Assembly: GCF_000765745.2 (NCBI RefSeq) | Contig: NZ_JRPC02000009.1 | Span: 1-64,000, forward strand | Source of the DNA: Helicobacter apodemus | Lineage (GTDB): Bacteria > Campylobacterota > Campylobacteria > Campylobacterales > Helicobacteraceae | DNA length: 64,000 nucleotides | Direction of reading: 5' to 3' | In this document: piece by piece, positions 41,345 through 51,882 of the stretch | How positions within the stretch are numbered: position 1 is the first letter of the stretch | How the letters are laid out: every line of letters starts with the position of its first letter | Notes under the pieces: generated by a model | Seen by the model: the letters and a program-made list of their open reading frames with translations, nothing else | Databases searched by the model: none | Told to the model about the DNA's origin: nothing | Position numbers and translations under genes: made by a program

Positions 41345-41422
41345 TGGTCGGGGCGAAAGGATTCGAACCTTCGACCCCTTGGTCCCAAACCAAGTGCGCT
41401 AACCAGACTGCGCCACGCCCCG
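41345..41422 (-). tRNA. tRNA-Pro (TGG)
   Basis: Minus-strand cloverleaf with acceptor CGGGGCG/CGCCCCG, anticodon arm CTTGG-TTTGGGA-CCAAG giving anticodon TGG, GGTTCGAATCC T-arm, discriminator A and an encoded CCA. It lies four bases upstream of tRNA-His, so both come from one transcript. Confidence 0.96.
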
Positions 41423-41434
41423 ACACGAAGCAAA

Positions 41435-41463
41435 ATTATAATGTTTTCACAACTTTTTGTCAA
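41435..41463 (-). promoter_or_regulatory. Consensus sigma-70 promoter for the tRNA-Pro/His transcript
   Basis: Minus strand TTGACA (41458-41463), 17-base spacer, TATAAT (41435-41440): both hexamers match the consensus exactly, and the -10 is 12 bases ahead of tRNA-Pro. Such perfect boxes are rare in this genus and fit a strong stable-RNA promoter. Confidence 0.85.
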
Positions 41464-41472
41464 GATTCCATT

Positions 41473-42933
<1,461 letters not shown>

Positions 42934-44280
42934 CTATTTTAATGAATTTTCTAAATTTAATGCCAAATCTAATAATTCCTGTTCTTTAAAGGCAGAACTT
43001 ATAAACTGCATCCCAATAGGTAATCCCTCATCTTTAGATACAGGAAGCGAGATAGCAGGTAAGCCGGCTAAATTAACACCAATGGTATAAATATCCTCTA
43101 AATACATTTGTAAAGGGGTCTTGCAATCTTCAAATCCAAATGCCACACTAGGAGCAACAGGAGAGAGTATCGCATCACAATCTTGTAAAATAGCTTGGTA
43201 TTCCCTTGTAATAAGTGTCCTTGCCTTTTGTGCTTTAATATAATAAGCATCGTAATATCCACTACTTAATACAAAAGAGCCTAATAAGATTCTCCGTTTC
43301 ACCTCATCCCCAAAACCATTAGAGCGCGTTTTTATATACAAGTCTTTTAAATTTTGCACCTCTTTAGCCCTATTACCATACCGCACTCCATCAAATCTTG
43401 CAAGATTAGAGCTTGCTTCAGCAGTGCAAATCACATAATAAGCAGAGAGCATATAACTTGTATCAATCATTGCTTTTTCTACAATTTTATGCCCGTTTTT
43501 GCTTAAAATATCAATACTCTTTTGGTAAGCATCTTGCACATTTACATCAGCATCTTTTAGCAAAGAGGGTATGATGGCAATAGACATTTTCCTGTTAGGG
43601 TTAAGGTTTTGGTAAGTTTTACTAGACTCTTTATTAACAGAAGTTGAATCTAATTTATCATATCCATTGATACAATCAAATAAAATCGCACTATCTTTTA
43701 CATTTTGGGTAATAGGTCCTATTTGATCTAGGCTAGAACTATAAGCAATCAGCCCATATCGGCTAACCCTCCCATAGGTAGGCTTTAATCCAACACAACC
43801 GCAAAAACTAGCAGGTTGTCTAATGCTCCCTCCTGTATCACTACCTAAAGCTGCAAGAGCAATCCCTCCAGCTACTGCAGCGGCACTCCCTCCACTGCTT
43901 CCACCGGGTGTTTTGTTAGGATTGTTAGGATTAAGGGTTTTGCCATAAAAACTACTAGCACTAGTGCTACCCATAGCAAATTCATCCATATTTGTGCGCC
44001 CAAAAGGGGCAAATTTATGCTTCAAAAGATTTTCTACTACACTAGCATTATAAGGAGCAATATAACCTTGCAAGATATTACTAGCACAAGTGATATTCCA
44101 TCCTTTTACATTAATATTATCTTTAATAGCAATAGGCAAAAAATCCTCTTGATAATCTTCAATCTCGCCAATATAAGCATTTAGATTGCTTACCTGTATT
44201 TTTTCTCTTAAAGTTTTCTTTAATGCTTGGATTGCCTCTTTATCAAATTTCAATGCCTCTTCTAAAGTAGGAATATTCAT
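42934..44280 (-). CDS. gatA: Aspartyl/glutamyl-tRNA amidotransferase subunit A
   Basis: 448 residues of an amidase-signature enzyme. The Ser-cisSer-Lys triad maps to the lysine in [10 protein letters not shown] and the serines in [14 protein letters not shown] and [16 protein letters not shown]. GatA supplies ammonia for converting Glu-tRNA-Gln and Asp-tRNA-Asn. gatB and gatC are not adjacent, as is usual in Helicobacter. The start at 44280 ([12 protein letters not shown]) fits the family better than an in-frame ATG seven codons upstream. Confidence 0.96.
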   Translation of the reverse strand: MNIPTLEEALKFDKEAIQALKKTLREKIQVSNLNAYIGEIEDYQEDFLPIAIKDNINVKGWNITCASNILQGYIAPYNASVVENLLKHKFAPFGRTNMDEFAMGSTSASSFYGKTLNPNNPNKTPGGSSGGSAAAVAGGIALAALGSDTGGSIRQPASFCGCVGLKPTYGRVSRYGLIAYSSSLDQIGPITQNVKDSAILFDCINGYDKLDSTSVNKESSKTYQNLNPNRKMSIAIIPSLLKDADVNVQDAYQKSIDILSKNGHKIVEKAMIDTSYMLSAYYVICTAEASSNLARFDGVRYGNRAKEVQNLKDLYIKTRSNGFGDEVKRRILLGSFVLSSGYYDAYYIKAQKARTLITREYQAILQDCDAILSPVAPSVAFGFEDCKTPLQMYLEDIYTIGVNLAGLPAISLPVSKDEGLPIGMQFISSAFKEQELLDLALNLENSLK

Positions 44281-44393
44281 CAATTTCTCCCAAATCTTCA
44301 ATCTAATTTTAGAATTATAATAAAATTAGTTAATAAAGTGGTTAATCCCTTTATTTTTTGATACAATTTTAGCTTTTAATTAAGGAGATTTTT

Positions 44394-44825
44394 ATGCTAT
44401 ATTTGTATATCAAAATTTTTCATATTTTTTCTTTTGTCTCTTGGATGGTAATGCTTTTCTACCTCCCACGTCTTTTTGTTTATCATACAGAACATAAAGG
44501 CAATAAAGGCTTTTGTGATGTAGTCAAGATTCAGCAAAAAAAACTTTTTAACTTTATTGGTTATCCTGCAATGATTTGCACCCTACTCTCCGGTCTTGCA
44601 ATGATAGCTTTAGAGCCTACACTCTTAAAAGGAAGTGGTTGGTTACACGCTAAAATCCTTATTGTTGTGCTATTAGTGGCTTACCATTTTAATTTATACC
44701 GCTATATGATAGCCCTAAGGGAGGATAGGGATATGCATACAGGAAGATTCTTTAGAATCCTTAATGAATTCCCTAGTATTGCCCTTATTATCATCACTAT
44801 TTTAGTTGTCCTTAAACCTTTTTAA
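44394..44825 (+). CDS. hemJ: HemJ-type protoporphyrinogen IX oxidase
   Basis: 143 residues with four transmembrane helices. The conserved His of the first helix is in YIKIFHIFSFVSWMV, and a GWLHAKILIVVLLVAYHF segment carries further conserved residues of the UPF0093/HemJ family. It oxidises protoporphyrinogen IX in heme synthesis in bacteria lacking HemG and HemY. It abuts argH directly (stop followed by ATG). Confidence 0.9.
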   Translation: MLYLYIKIFHIFSFVSWMVMLFYLPRLFVYHTEHKGNKGFCDVVKIQQKKLFNFIGYPAMICTLLSGLAMIALEPTLLKGSGWLHAKILIVVLLVAYHFNLYRYMIALREDRDMHTGRFFRILNEFPSIALIIITILVVLKPF

Positions 44826-46241
44826 ATGCAAAATACAAAAAGTAATAAACTATGGGGCGGAAGGTTTCATAAAGAAACTTCACAGCTATTAGAGGAGTTT
44901 AACGCTTCGCTTCCTTTTGATAAAAGACTTTATAAGCAAGATATATTAGGCTCAAAAATCCACGCTAAAATGCTCCATAAATGCGGAATTTTAACTAATG
45001 ATGAGATGCAAAGTATTTGTGTAGGTTTAGAACAAATAGAACAAGAGATACAAGAAGATAGATTCATATTCACACTTAGTGATGAAGATATTCATATGGC
45101 AATAGAAAAAAGACTTACCCAAATCATAGGAGAAGCAGGTAAAAAGCTCCATACCGCAAGAAGTAGAAACGACCAAGTAGCCCTTGATTTTAGACTTTTT
45201 GTATTAGATTGCAATAAAACCCTCCGATCTTTATGTCTTAATCTTATCCATACACTTTTAAATATCGCACAAGATCATACAAAAACTATTTTGCCCGGAT
45301 TTACGCATCTACAACACGCACAGCCGATAAATTTTGGTTTTTTAATGTGTGCTTATATTTGTATGTTTGTGCGTGATTTTGAACGTTTAGAATCTTCTTT
45401 TAAACGCAACAACTACTGCCCCTTAGGTGCAGCAGCATTAGCCGGGACACCTTATAATACCGACAGATTTTATACCGCTAAGGCTTTAGGATTCATCGCT
45501 CCTACACTTAATGCCATTGACAGCGTAAGTGATAGGGATTTCGCACTAGATTTTTTGTATGATTGTTCCCTTATTGCTATACATGTCTCAAGGCTTGCAG
45601 AAGAGCTTGTATTATGGAGTAGTTATGAATTTAAATTTATTACCTTAAGTGATGCTTATTCTACTGGAAGCTCAATAATGCCTCAAAAGAAGAATCCTGA
45701 TATTCCTGAACTTTTAAGAGGAAAGAGTGGGAGGGTTTTTGGTAACCTTTTTGCTCTATTAGCAGTTATGAAAGGCTTACCCCTTGCTTATAACAAAGAT
45801 ACTCAAGAGGACAAAGAAGGTGTTTTTGATACCTTTGATACCCTAGAAATTTCCTTAAGAATCCTCAATGACTTGTTAAAGACTATGGAAATCCATACCA
45901 ATAATATGTTGCAAGCGTGCAAAAAGGGGCATTTAAGTGCAACAGATTTAGCGGATTTTTTAGTAACAAATTGCGATATTCCCTTTAGAGAAGCTCATCA
46001 TATCACCGGTGAAGCTGTAGCCTACGCAGAGAGTCTTGGCAAGGATTTAAGCGAACTTAGCATAGAAGAGCTTTGTAGGATTAACCCAAAAATCCCAAAA
46101 CAAGCTCATAAAGCGTTGGATTTATTTGCCTCAATGGAAGCTAGAAACTCCTATGGAGGAACTTCACAACAAGCTACTTTAATACAAATCCAGAGCCTAC
46201 AAGCTTGGCTTCAGACCGCTAAAGCTTCAATGGAATACTAA
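44826..46241 (+). CDS. argH: Argininosuccinate lyase
   Basis: 471 residues of the fumarase/aspartase superfamily. It starts [18 protein letters not shown] and contains [15 protein letters not shown], the catalytic [13 protein letters not shown] signature loop and a full C-terminal domain. It releases arginine and fumarate. The last base is shared with the start of the downstream methyltransferase gene (TAATG). Confidence 0.97.
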   Translation: MQNTKSNKLWGGRFHKETSQLLEEFNASLPFDKRLYKQDILGSKIHAKMLHKCGILTNDEMQSICVGLEQIEQEIQEDRFIFTLSDEDIHMAIEKRLTQIIGEAGKKLHTARSRNDQVALDFRLFVLDCNKTLRSLCLNLIHTLLNIAQDHTKTILPGFTHLQHAQPINFGFLMCAYICMFVRDFERLESSFKRNNYCPLGAAALAGTPYNTDRFYTAKALGFIAPTLNAIDSVSDRDFALDFLYDCSLIAIHVSRLAEELVLWSSYEFKFITLSDAYSTGSSIMPQKKNPDIPELLRGKSGRVFGNLFALLAVMKGLPLAYNKDTQEDKEGVFDTFDTLEISLRILNDLLKTMEIHTNNMLQACKKGHLSATDLADFLVTNCDIPFREAHHITGEAVAYAESLGKDLSELSIEELCRINPKIPKQAHKALDLFASMEARNSYGGTSQQATLIQIQSLQAWLQTAKASMEY

Positions 46242-46978
46242 TGGCAGATAAACAACAAGAAATCATCGCAATGTTTGATGAAATCGCACAAAGTTATGAT
46301 TTAGCTAATCGTGTTATGAGTTGTGGGATTGATATTGCTTGGAGGAAAAAGGCGTGTAATTTAGCCTTTTCTAATCTCCCTAAGCAAAGTTTAGATTCCT
46401 TGCATATTGCAGATATTGCTTGTGGAACGGGGGATATGATACTACATTGGCAAAAGAACGCACAAAAAAACGCTATTACACTTCAAGAAATTAGGGGCTT
46501 AGATCCTAGTGCGGAAATGCTAAAAATCGCACAAAAAAAGCTTCCCTCCATTAGCTTTACTCAATGTGAAGCGACAGCTCTACCACTAGAAAATGAAAGT
46601 TTTGATATTGTATCTATAGCCTATGGAATCCGCAATGTGCTAGAGCGTAAAAAAGCCTTAGAGGAGTTTATGAGGGTGCTAAAAGAGGGTGGAATTCTAG
46701 TTATCTTAGAATTTACTAAATGCCATAATCCAAACTTTTTAGAGAATTTAATGGGCTTTTATACCAAAAACATTCTACCCCTAATTGGTGGTATCATCTC
46801 TAAAAACTATCGGGCTTATCGGTATTTGCCAGATTCTATTGAAGAGTTTCTAACTAAAGAAAAGTTACTTTTAGAATTAAAAGAAGTGGGTTTTATCCCT
46901 CTTTATACTAAAGCATTTTCGGCAAATGTTTGCACGCTCTTTGTGCTTAAAAAGCATTCCATAAAGCAAACAAACTAA
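46241..46978 (+). CDS. ubiE: Demethylmenaquinone methyltransferase (UbiE/MenG)
   Basis: 245 residues of a class I SAM methyltransferase. It opens MFDEIAQSYDLANRVMSCGIDIAWR, has the SAM motif DIACGTGDM and the UbiE/COQ5 signature AYGIRNVLERKKALEEFMRVLKEGG. In Helicobacter the quinone is menaquinone, made by the futalosine route, so the menaquinone-type role is likely. It overlaps argH by one base. Confidence 0.92.
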   Translation: MADKQQEIIAMFDEIAQSYDLANRVMSCGIDIAWRKKACNLAFSNLPKQSLDSLHIADIACGTGDMILHWQKNAQKNAITLQEIRGLDPSAEMLKIAQKKLPSISFTQCEATALPLENESFDIVSIAYGIRNVLERKKALEEFMRVLKEGGILVILEFTKCHNPNFLENLMGFYTKNILPLIGGIISKNYRAYRYLPDSIEEFLTKEKLLLELKEVGFIPLYTKAFSANVCTLFVLKKHSIKQTN

Positions 46979-47002
46979 GCAAGCTTACACAAAGGAGTCA
47001 CA

Positions 47003-47086
47003 ATGAAACATAAAATATTACTAAACTTACAAATAACTAGATTTGCCCACTCCCCCCTTATGTTAAAGCATATCTTGCATATATGA
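47003..47086 (+). CDS. Possible 27-residue small ORF with a good ribosome-binding site
   Basis: An AAAGGAG stands five bases before an ATG that opens 27 codons, starting MKHKILLNLQ and ending in TGA at 47084-47086. It contains a C6 run. It lies between ubiE and the fucosyltransferase-like gene, and could be a leader peptide or the relic of a longer gene. Apart from the ribosome-binding site nothing supports expression. Confidence 0.3.
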   Translation: MKHKILLNLQITRFAHSPLMLKHILHI

Positions 47087-47131
47087 GTACTACCCCAAAG
47101 GGATTTGCAAAACTACGCAAGGAGGGCTACT

Positions 47132-49096
47132 ATGCTATTTAAAGATATTGATTTAAAAAATATTGCCAAAGAATTCAAGGAAATTGACAAAAACACTTTT
47201 ATTATGGATTTACAATCCATTTGTGAAATAGATTGTTTAAAAATTAATAAAACTAATTTTCTCCTTAGTATTTCCTGTGATGGAGATTCTTGGGAATTAT
47301 TGCAAGCTAAGGGAAGTCTTTATAATCTTAAAGCAAGGTATATAAAGGTAATTTTACAAACGCCCAAAAAGCCCAAAATAGAAGTTTTAGTAAGAAAATA
47401 TCCCGGATTATTCCTAATGGCATTAGGTGCTGGTTGGGGCGATAGAATGATTGCATTTTTAAACGCAATGTATTTAGCTAAACACACGGGATTTAAATTT
47501 GGGTTTGCTTGGAGAGAGATAAATAATTCCTATGCTTTTTCAGATTCTAATAAATATCAAGCCATAATTATTGATAATGAATCTAAAATTTTTGAAAAAG
47601 ATTTTATTAACACACATTCCTACACCCATAAACCCAATATAGTCTATAGTTGCTACGAAGGTCTCTATGCTCTACCTAGAAAGGATAATATAGAAGACTA
47701 TAAACAAAAACCATTTTATCACGACTTTGGTTATTACATCACACATGGTAATTTAAGTGTAGATATCAAAAATATTCCAAAAAATTTTAGAAAAGAATAT
47801 AAAGCATTATGGCAAGAAATTGGCTTTACCCCGCTTATTAAGAATTTACTCCATCAAGCCGATACCATCTTTGAAGACAATTTCAAAGATAAAGCTACTA
47901 TTGCTATTCATATCCGATTAGGTGATATTATATATGGCAATTCTAGGAGTATTTTTATTTGTGGCATGTATGCAAGTAAAGCTATGCCAATAGAAATAGC
48001 CTATGAACTTATCTTAACAAACAGGGATAAAAACATCCTTCTTTTTAGTGATAATCCTTTAATTTTAGAGAAACTATCCAAACATTTTTTAGATGTTTAT
48101 GGATACAAGATTTATTTAACCAAAGATTTATTACCTCAAAAATTATCAAAATCAGAAATTGATTTATTTGAAATTCAACTCATGTCGCATTGTAAAACTA
48201 TCTATTCTACATCAGGATTTGCAAGACTAGCAAGTCTTATAGGAAATGCTAAAGAACCAGAAGGTTGGGCGAATCTCTTTAGTGCTGAAGAGATTGTAAA
48301 TATTTTTGATAAAAATAAAGACAAAATAGATTTAGATCCTCTATGCAGAGCGTATTCACTATTTTGTGAATTTATATTCTCTAAATCCCTTAATAAAAGC
48401 CCTAAAGAGCTAATAACAATCTTAGAAGAAGCACATACTTTAGATCCTCAAAACAGCCTTTATATAGCACTCCTTATAGAATGCCTATTATCACACGATA
48501 TAAAAGAAGCCCTTATACAATTAAAGCAATACAGTTGTGATGCTTTTATAGACTACCTTAATCATCCTTATGTAAAAATGTGTATGCCTATGCCAAATAC
48601 CTTATTAATGGCTGATTTCATAAAGCAAAGCACAAATGCTACTATTTTAGAAAATACCAACAAAACCCCAAAAACACAAGTGCAAACGCTACAATTTGAT
48701 TTAACCTATGGCACTGCCTCCTCCCGCATTAAATCTCATCTTTCTTATAAACTAGGACAAGCTTTGATTTTAAACTCTAAAAGCCTATGGGGATATATAA
48801 GAATGCCTTATGTATTATCTTATATCAAAGATAAACATAAACAAGAACAAAAAGAATACCAAGAAAAGATAAAAAAGAATCCTAGTTTAAAACTTCCTAC
48901 CTTAGAATCTTATAGAGATTATAAAGATGCTTTAAAAATAAAAAATACACTTTCTTATCAATTAGGGGAAGCTTTTATTGAAGCTAAGAAACAAAATTTC
49001 TTTAAATTTCCTATTCCTTACTTAAAAGCTAATAATGTTAATTATAGTGGGGGGGGGGCATTCTATGGTTTTATTTTGTTGAATCTAAAAGAATAG
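47132..49096 (+). CDS. Fucosyltransferase-like (GT11/NodZ-type fold) surface glycosylation protein with a G10 tract
   Basis: 654 residues. Residues about 1-90 resemble a discoidin-like beta domain (SISCDGDSWELL, ARYIKVIL). Residues about 100-390 carry features of the GT11/O-fucosyltransferase fold: GAGWGDRMIAFLNAMYLA, AIHIRLGDI, LLFSDNP and DLFEIQLMSHCKTIYSTSGFARLASL. Helical repeats follow, then two copies of a LSYKLGQALI/LSYQLGEAFI element common at the C-terminus of Campylobacterota glycosyltransferases. The start at 47132 is set by AAGGAGGG seven bases upstream. Ten consecutive Gs near the end mark it as likely phase-variable. Donor and acceptor are unknown. Confidence 0.7.
   Translation: MLFKDIDLKNIAKEFKEIDKNTFIMDLQSICEIDCLKINKTNFLLSISCDGDSWELLQAKGSLYNLKARYIKVILQTPKKPKIEVLVRKYPGLFLMALGAGWGDRMIAFLNAMYLAKHTGFKFGFAWREINNSYAFSDSNKYQAIIIDNESKIFEKDFINTHSYTHKPNIVYSCYEGLYALPRKDNIEDYKQKPFYHDFGYYITHGNLSVDIKNIPKNFRKEYKALWQEIGFTPLIKNLLHQADTIFEDNFKDKATIAIHIRLGDIIYGNSRSIFICGMYASKAMPIEIAYELILTNRDKNILLFSDNPLILEKLSKHFLDVYGYKIYLTKDLLPQKLSKSEIDLFEIQLMSHCKTIYSTSGFARLASLIGNAKEPEGWANLFSAEEIVNIFDKNKDKIDLDPLCRAYSLFCEFIFSKSLNKSPKELITILEEAHTLDPQNSLYIALLIECLLSHDIKEALIQLKQYSCDAFIDYLNHPYVKMCMPMPNTLLMADFIKQSTNATILENTNKTPKTQVQTLQFDLTYGTASSRIKSHLSYKLGQALILNSKSLWGYIRMPYVLSYIKDKHKQEQKEYQEKIKKNPSLKLPTLESYRDYKDALKIKNTLSYQLGEAFIEAKKQNFFKFPIPYLKANNVNYSGGGAFYGFILLNLKE
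49049..49058 (+). repeat. G10 homopolymer, candidate phase-variation tract
   Basis: Ten Gs within the 3' end of the fucosyltransferase-like gene. With G10 the tail reads SGGGAFYG and ends at 49094-49096. G9 would end eight codons after the tract, and G11 would give a different, slightly longer basic tail. Confidence 0.85.
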
Positions 49097-49528
49097 TAAG
49101 GGAGTGGAGAGGGAGGAGTAAAAGGGGGTAAATAAAGAGCAAGGATAAAAAATCACACCAAGAAGTATAAAAACATTTTGCAGGATTGATACAATCAAGG
49201 GCTTTATAAAATTATGCTTTTGCTTTAAAATGACTTCTAATTTAAACTTCAAAAAATCTTTAGTAACTCTATTAACCTAATCTTCAAATCTTAAAATAAA
49301 CAATCAATAAACAAAGCTTTTATTATCTATTGCATTAATCATTGATTATGATAAAGTTAGGCTTTGTATTCTTATTTATGAGATTTAAGGGTTAAGGTCT
49401 GGGATTGTAAATTGTGGAGTTGTAGATTACAAATTGTAAAGTCTGAGATTTGAAATTGTAGATGGGGGGTGTGAGATTTGGAATTGTAGGATTTGGTAGT
49501 GTTTAATAAAGTTTAACTAAGCTTGTTA
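49097..49528. other. Non-coding stretch with G-rich motifs and imperfect short repeats
   Basis: No gene is seen between the G10 gene and uvrC. From about 49395 to 49500 several imperfect copies of a roughly 15-base unit occur (variants of GAGATTTGGAATTGTAG), together with a G6 run near 49463. The first 35 bases after the preceding gene are purine-rich. Confidence 0.5.
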
Positions 49529-51358
49529 TTATTGCAAGAGATTATAAATCTCTAAAGCTTTTTTAGAATCCACCACTTTTTGCAATTCCTCCAAACTTGC
49601 TTGATAAATAGATTGAAAGTCTCCAAAATAAGCTAAAAGTTTCTTTTGTGTGCTTTTACCAATACCTTTTAACTCTAAAATCTTGCTTTTATGCATTGTC
49701 TTTTGTTTTTGTTTTTGGTGAAAGGTAATAGCGAAACGATGGGCTTCATCCCGTAATTTTTGTAAAAATTGCAAACGTTTATCGCTAACTTTAAGCCGAT
49801 ATTCCCTTAAACACTCATCCCTTAATACATCCCTAGCTCCACCCTTAGCACGATGGGCTTTAAAATCAATTTTTTCTTTAGCAATGCCTATCACTTCAAT
49901 ATTTACCCCCACACTTTGCAACAATTCTTTAGCTAAATTTATCTGCCCCGACCCTCCATCTAAAAGCCATAAATCTGGAGGGAAATCTAGGGAAAAAGAT
50001 TCAATGCGTCTTGCAAGCATTTCACGCATTTGGGAGTATTCATCACTTCCACTTAATGTATAATGCCGATAAGATTTTTTAATAAAACCCTCTTCATAAA
50101 CAATCATAGCCCCAACACTCTGAGCACCCCTATGGTGGGAGGTATCAAACACTTCAATCCGATAAGGAATGTTTTGCAGTCCTAATAATGCTTTCAAATC
50201 CCTTAAGATGTTTTCTTCTTGGTTAGTAGTTAATCTTAGAGCTTCTTTAGCATTTTGCAAAGCAAGGTTACAAAGCCTTTTTTTCTCTCCATTTTTGGGG
50301 AAATGGATAGAAATTTTTCTTTGCAATTGCAAAAACAAGAAATTCTCTAATTCCTGCTTGACCTCGCCTAAATCATAGGGAATTAATATATGTTTGGGGA
50401 TTAAGGGTAAATCCTTATGGTAATAATCAATGAGTGCTTGTTTATAAATCTCCACTATTTCAAATCCATAGTCACTTTTAATGTTTTGTAAAGCACTAGA
50501 GACAATCCTCCCATTACGCATAAAAAACTTCACTAAAACCCCTCTTTTCTCTTCTAACACAAGCGCAAAAATATCCAAATCCTCCAATCTAGCAAAATCC
50601 ACACTAGAGAGGGGGTTAATCTGCTGAATTTTTAGGATTCTATCGCGTAAAATCATCGCTTCTTCAAAACGCAAATGTTGCGATAAAAACTCCATTTTTT
50701 CTTCTAGTTTTGTAAGAATCTTTTTGGGATTTTCTATACATTCTAAGGCTTTTTCTAAAATTTTTGCGTATTCTTCTTGACTCACCCTCCCCTCACAAGG
50801 TGCTAAACAACGTTTGATTTGATAAAACAAACAAGCCTTTTTACCGCGGATGCAACTCTCCTTTTGCACAAGCGGAAAAAACTCATAAAGACAATCCAAC
50901 AAATCCCTTCCTCCACTAGAATAAGGACCAAAATAACGAATGTTTTGTGTTTTTTTCATTACTTTACGCGTCAAAACTATACGCGGATAATCTTGGCTTT
51001 TATCCACACATAAATAAGGATAAGTTTTATCATCACGTAAGAGGATATTATACTTAGGCTTTAATTGCTTAATAAGAGAGTTTTCCAAAATAAGTGCATC
51101 GTGTTCATTTTCTACAAGAATATAACGCAATGTAGCCACTTGTGAGACCATTTGTGTAATTCTTGGGCTTAAATTGGGCGCAACACTAAGTTTGGGGGTA
51201 AATCGGAAATAGCTTTTAATGCGATTTTTTAAATTCCTAGCTTTTCCGACATAAAGCAATCTCCCCTCACTATCAAAATAATGATATACGCCACTTTGTG
51301 AGGGGATTTTTTTTAATTCTTTTAAAAGATATTCATTTAAAGGTGTTAATGGTTGCAT
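49529..51358 (-). CDS. uvrC: UvrABC system protein C
   Basis: 609 residues of the excinuclease subunit that incises both sides of a lesion. The N-terminal GIY-YIG nuclease is seen in SGVYHYFDSEGRLLYVGKARNLKNRI-like sequence, a four-cysteine region (CIRGKKACLFYQIKRCLAPC) and UVR motif follow, then the RNase H-like endonuclease (IEVFDTSHHRG, WLLDGGSGQINLA) and a C-terminal helix-hairpin-helix. It overlaps the DciA-like gene by 13 bases. Confidence 0.97.
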   Translation of the reverse strand: MQPLTPLNEYLLKELKKIPSQSGVYHYFDSEGRLLYVGKARNLKNRIKSYFRFTPKLSVAPNLSPRITQMVSQVATLRYILVENEHDALILENSLIKQLKPKYNILLRDDKTYPYLCVDKSQDYPRIVLTRKVMKKTQNIRYFGPYSSGGRDLLDCLYEFFPLVQKESCIRGKKACLFYQIKRCLAPCEGRVSQEEYAKILEKALECIENPKKILTKLEEKMEFLSQHLRFEEAMILRDRILKIQQINPLSSVDFARLEDLDIFALVLEEKRGVLVKFFMRNGRIVSSALQNIKSDYGFEIVEIYKQALIDYYHKDLPLIPKHILIPYDLGEVKQELENFLFLQLQRKISIHFPKNGEKKRLCNLALQNAKEALRLTTNQEENILRDLKALLGLQNIPYRIEVFDTSHHRGAQSVGAMIVYEEGFIKKSYRHYTLSGSDEYSQMREMLARRIESFSLDFPPDLWLLDGGSGQINLAKELLQSVGVNIEVIGIAKEKIDFKAHRAKGGARDVLRDECLREYRLKVSDKRLQFLQKLRDEAHRFAITFHQKQKQKTMHKSKILELKGIGKSTQKKLLAYFGDFQSIYQASLEELQKVVDSKKALEIYNLLQ

Positions 51359-51786
51359 AAAATAGCTTTTCTAATCGATTCAAAAATTTCTCTAATTTCT
51401 TTATCTTTGGCTAGATTTTTAAAATCCCCCTTAGCTATTTCCCCATAAACTTCCAAATTCTCTGCTTGTTGTGTTTGGGATTTTTGGTAGGCATTATTAC
51501 TCACAAAAGCTTTAATATCCATAACCCCCAATAATTCCTCTTTGCTTTGTTGGTATTGCTTTAATAACTGCTTTATTATTGTTAGTTTATAATCAAACTC
51601 CTGTTTATAACAAGGATGTTTTAAAGCAAAAAATAAAACTTGGTTTTTGATATAACAAAAACAAACACCATCACGCAAACTTTTAGGCAAAGTCCATAGA
51701 AACCTTTTGATTTGTTGAGTTTGGTGAAGTTTTTGATAAGAAGGAGTATTAAAGAGATGAGACAAAATTTGCGATACCTTTTTCAT
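51346..51786 (-). CDS. DUF721/DciA-like protein (tentative)
   Basis: 146 basic residues. The segment LPKSLRDGVCFCYIKNQVLFFALKHPCYKQEF followed by a helix rich in Lys and Gln resembles the DUF721 domain of DciA, the ancestral loader of the replicative helicase in bacteria without DnaC. Similarity is weak by eye. It overlaps the start of uvrC, so the two are cotranscribed. Its ATG is adjacent to the divergent small lipoprotein gene. Confidence 0.45.
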   Translation of the reverse strand: MKKVSQILSHLFNTPSYQKLHQTQQIKRFLWTLPKSLRDGVCFCYIKNQVLFFALKHPCYKQEFDYKLTIIKQLLKQYQQSKEELLGVMDIKAFVSNNAYQKSQTQQAENLEVYGEIAKGDFKNLAKDKEIREIFESIRKAILCNH

Positions 51787-51882
51787 ATGCTGATTATAGC
51801 ACAGATTACATTCTTTAATGGATGTGGCTTTAAAGACGACCCTTTTAGAGATACTAACACTAGTGCTAAAGGGGACTACTAA
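51787..51882 (+). CDS. Small lipoprotein directly upstream of nadB (too short for usual gene calls)
   Basis: A 31-residue frame from ATG 51787 to TAA 51880-51882. It shows a hydrophobic stretch followed by a lipobox-like FNGC and GFKDDPF, the pattern of tiny lipoproteins of the YifL/LptM type. A TTG at 51769 would add MRYLFH and give a more normal signal peptide with a positive charge. The stop overlaps the nadB ATG by one base (TAATG), so translation should be coupled. Not confirmed by any homologue here. Confidence 0.5.
   Translation: MLIIAQITFFNGCGFKDDPFRDTNTSAKGDY

Noticed and set aside
41229-41426. Open frame across the two tRNAs
   Set aside because: It is the tRNA sequence read through; both cloverleaves are complete.
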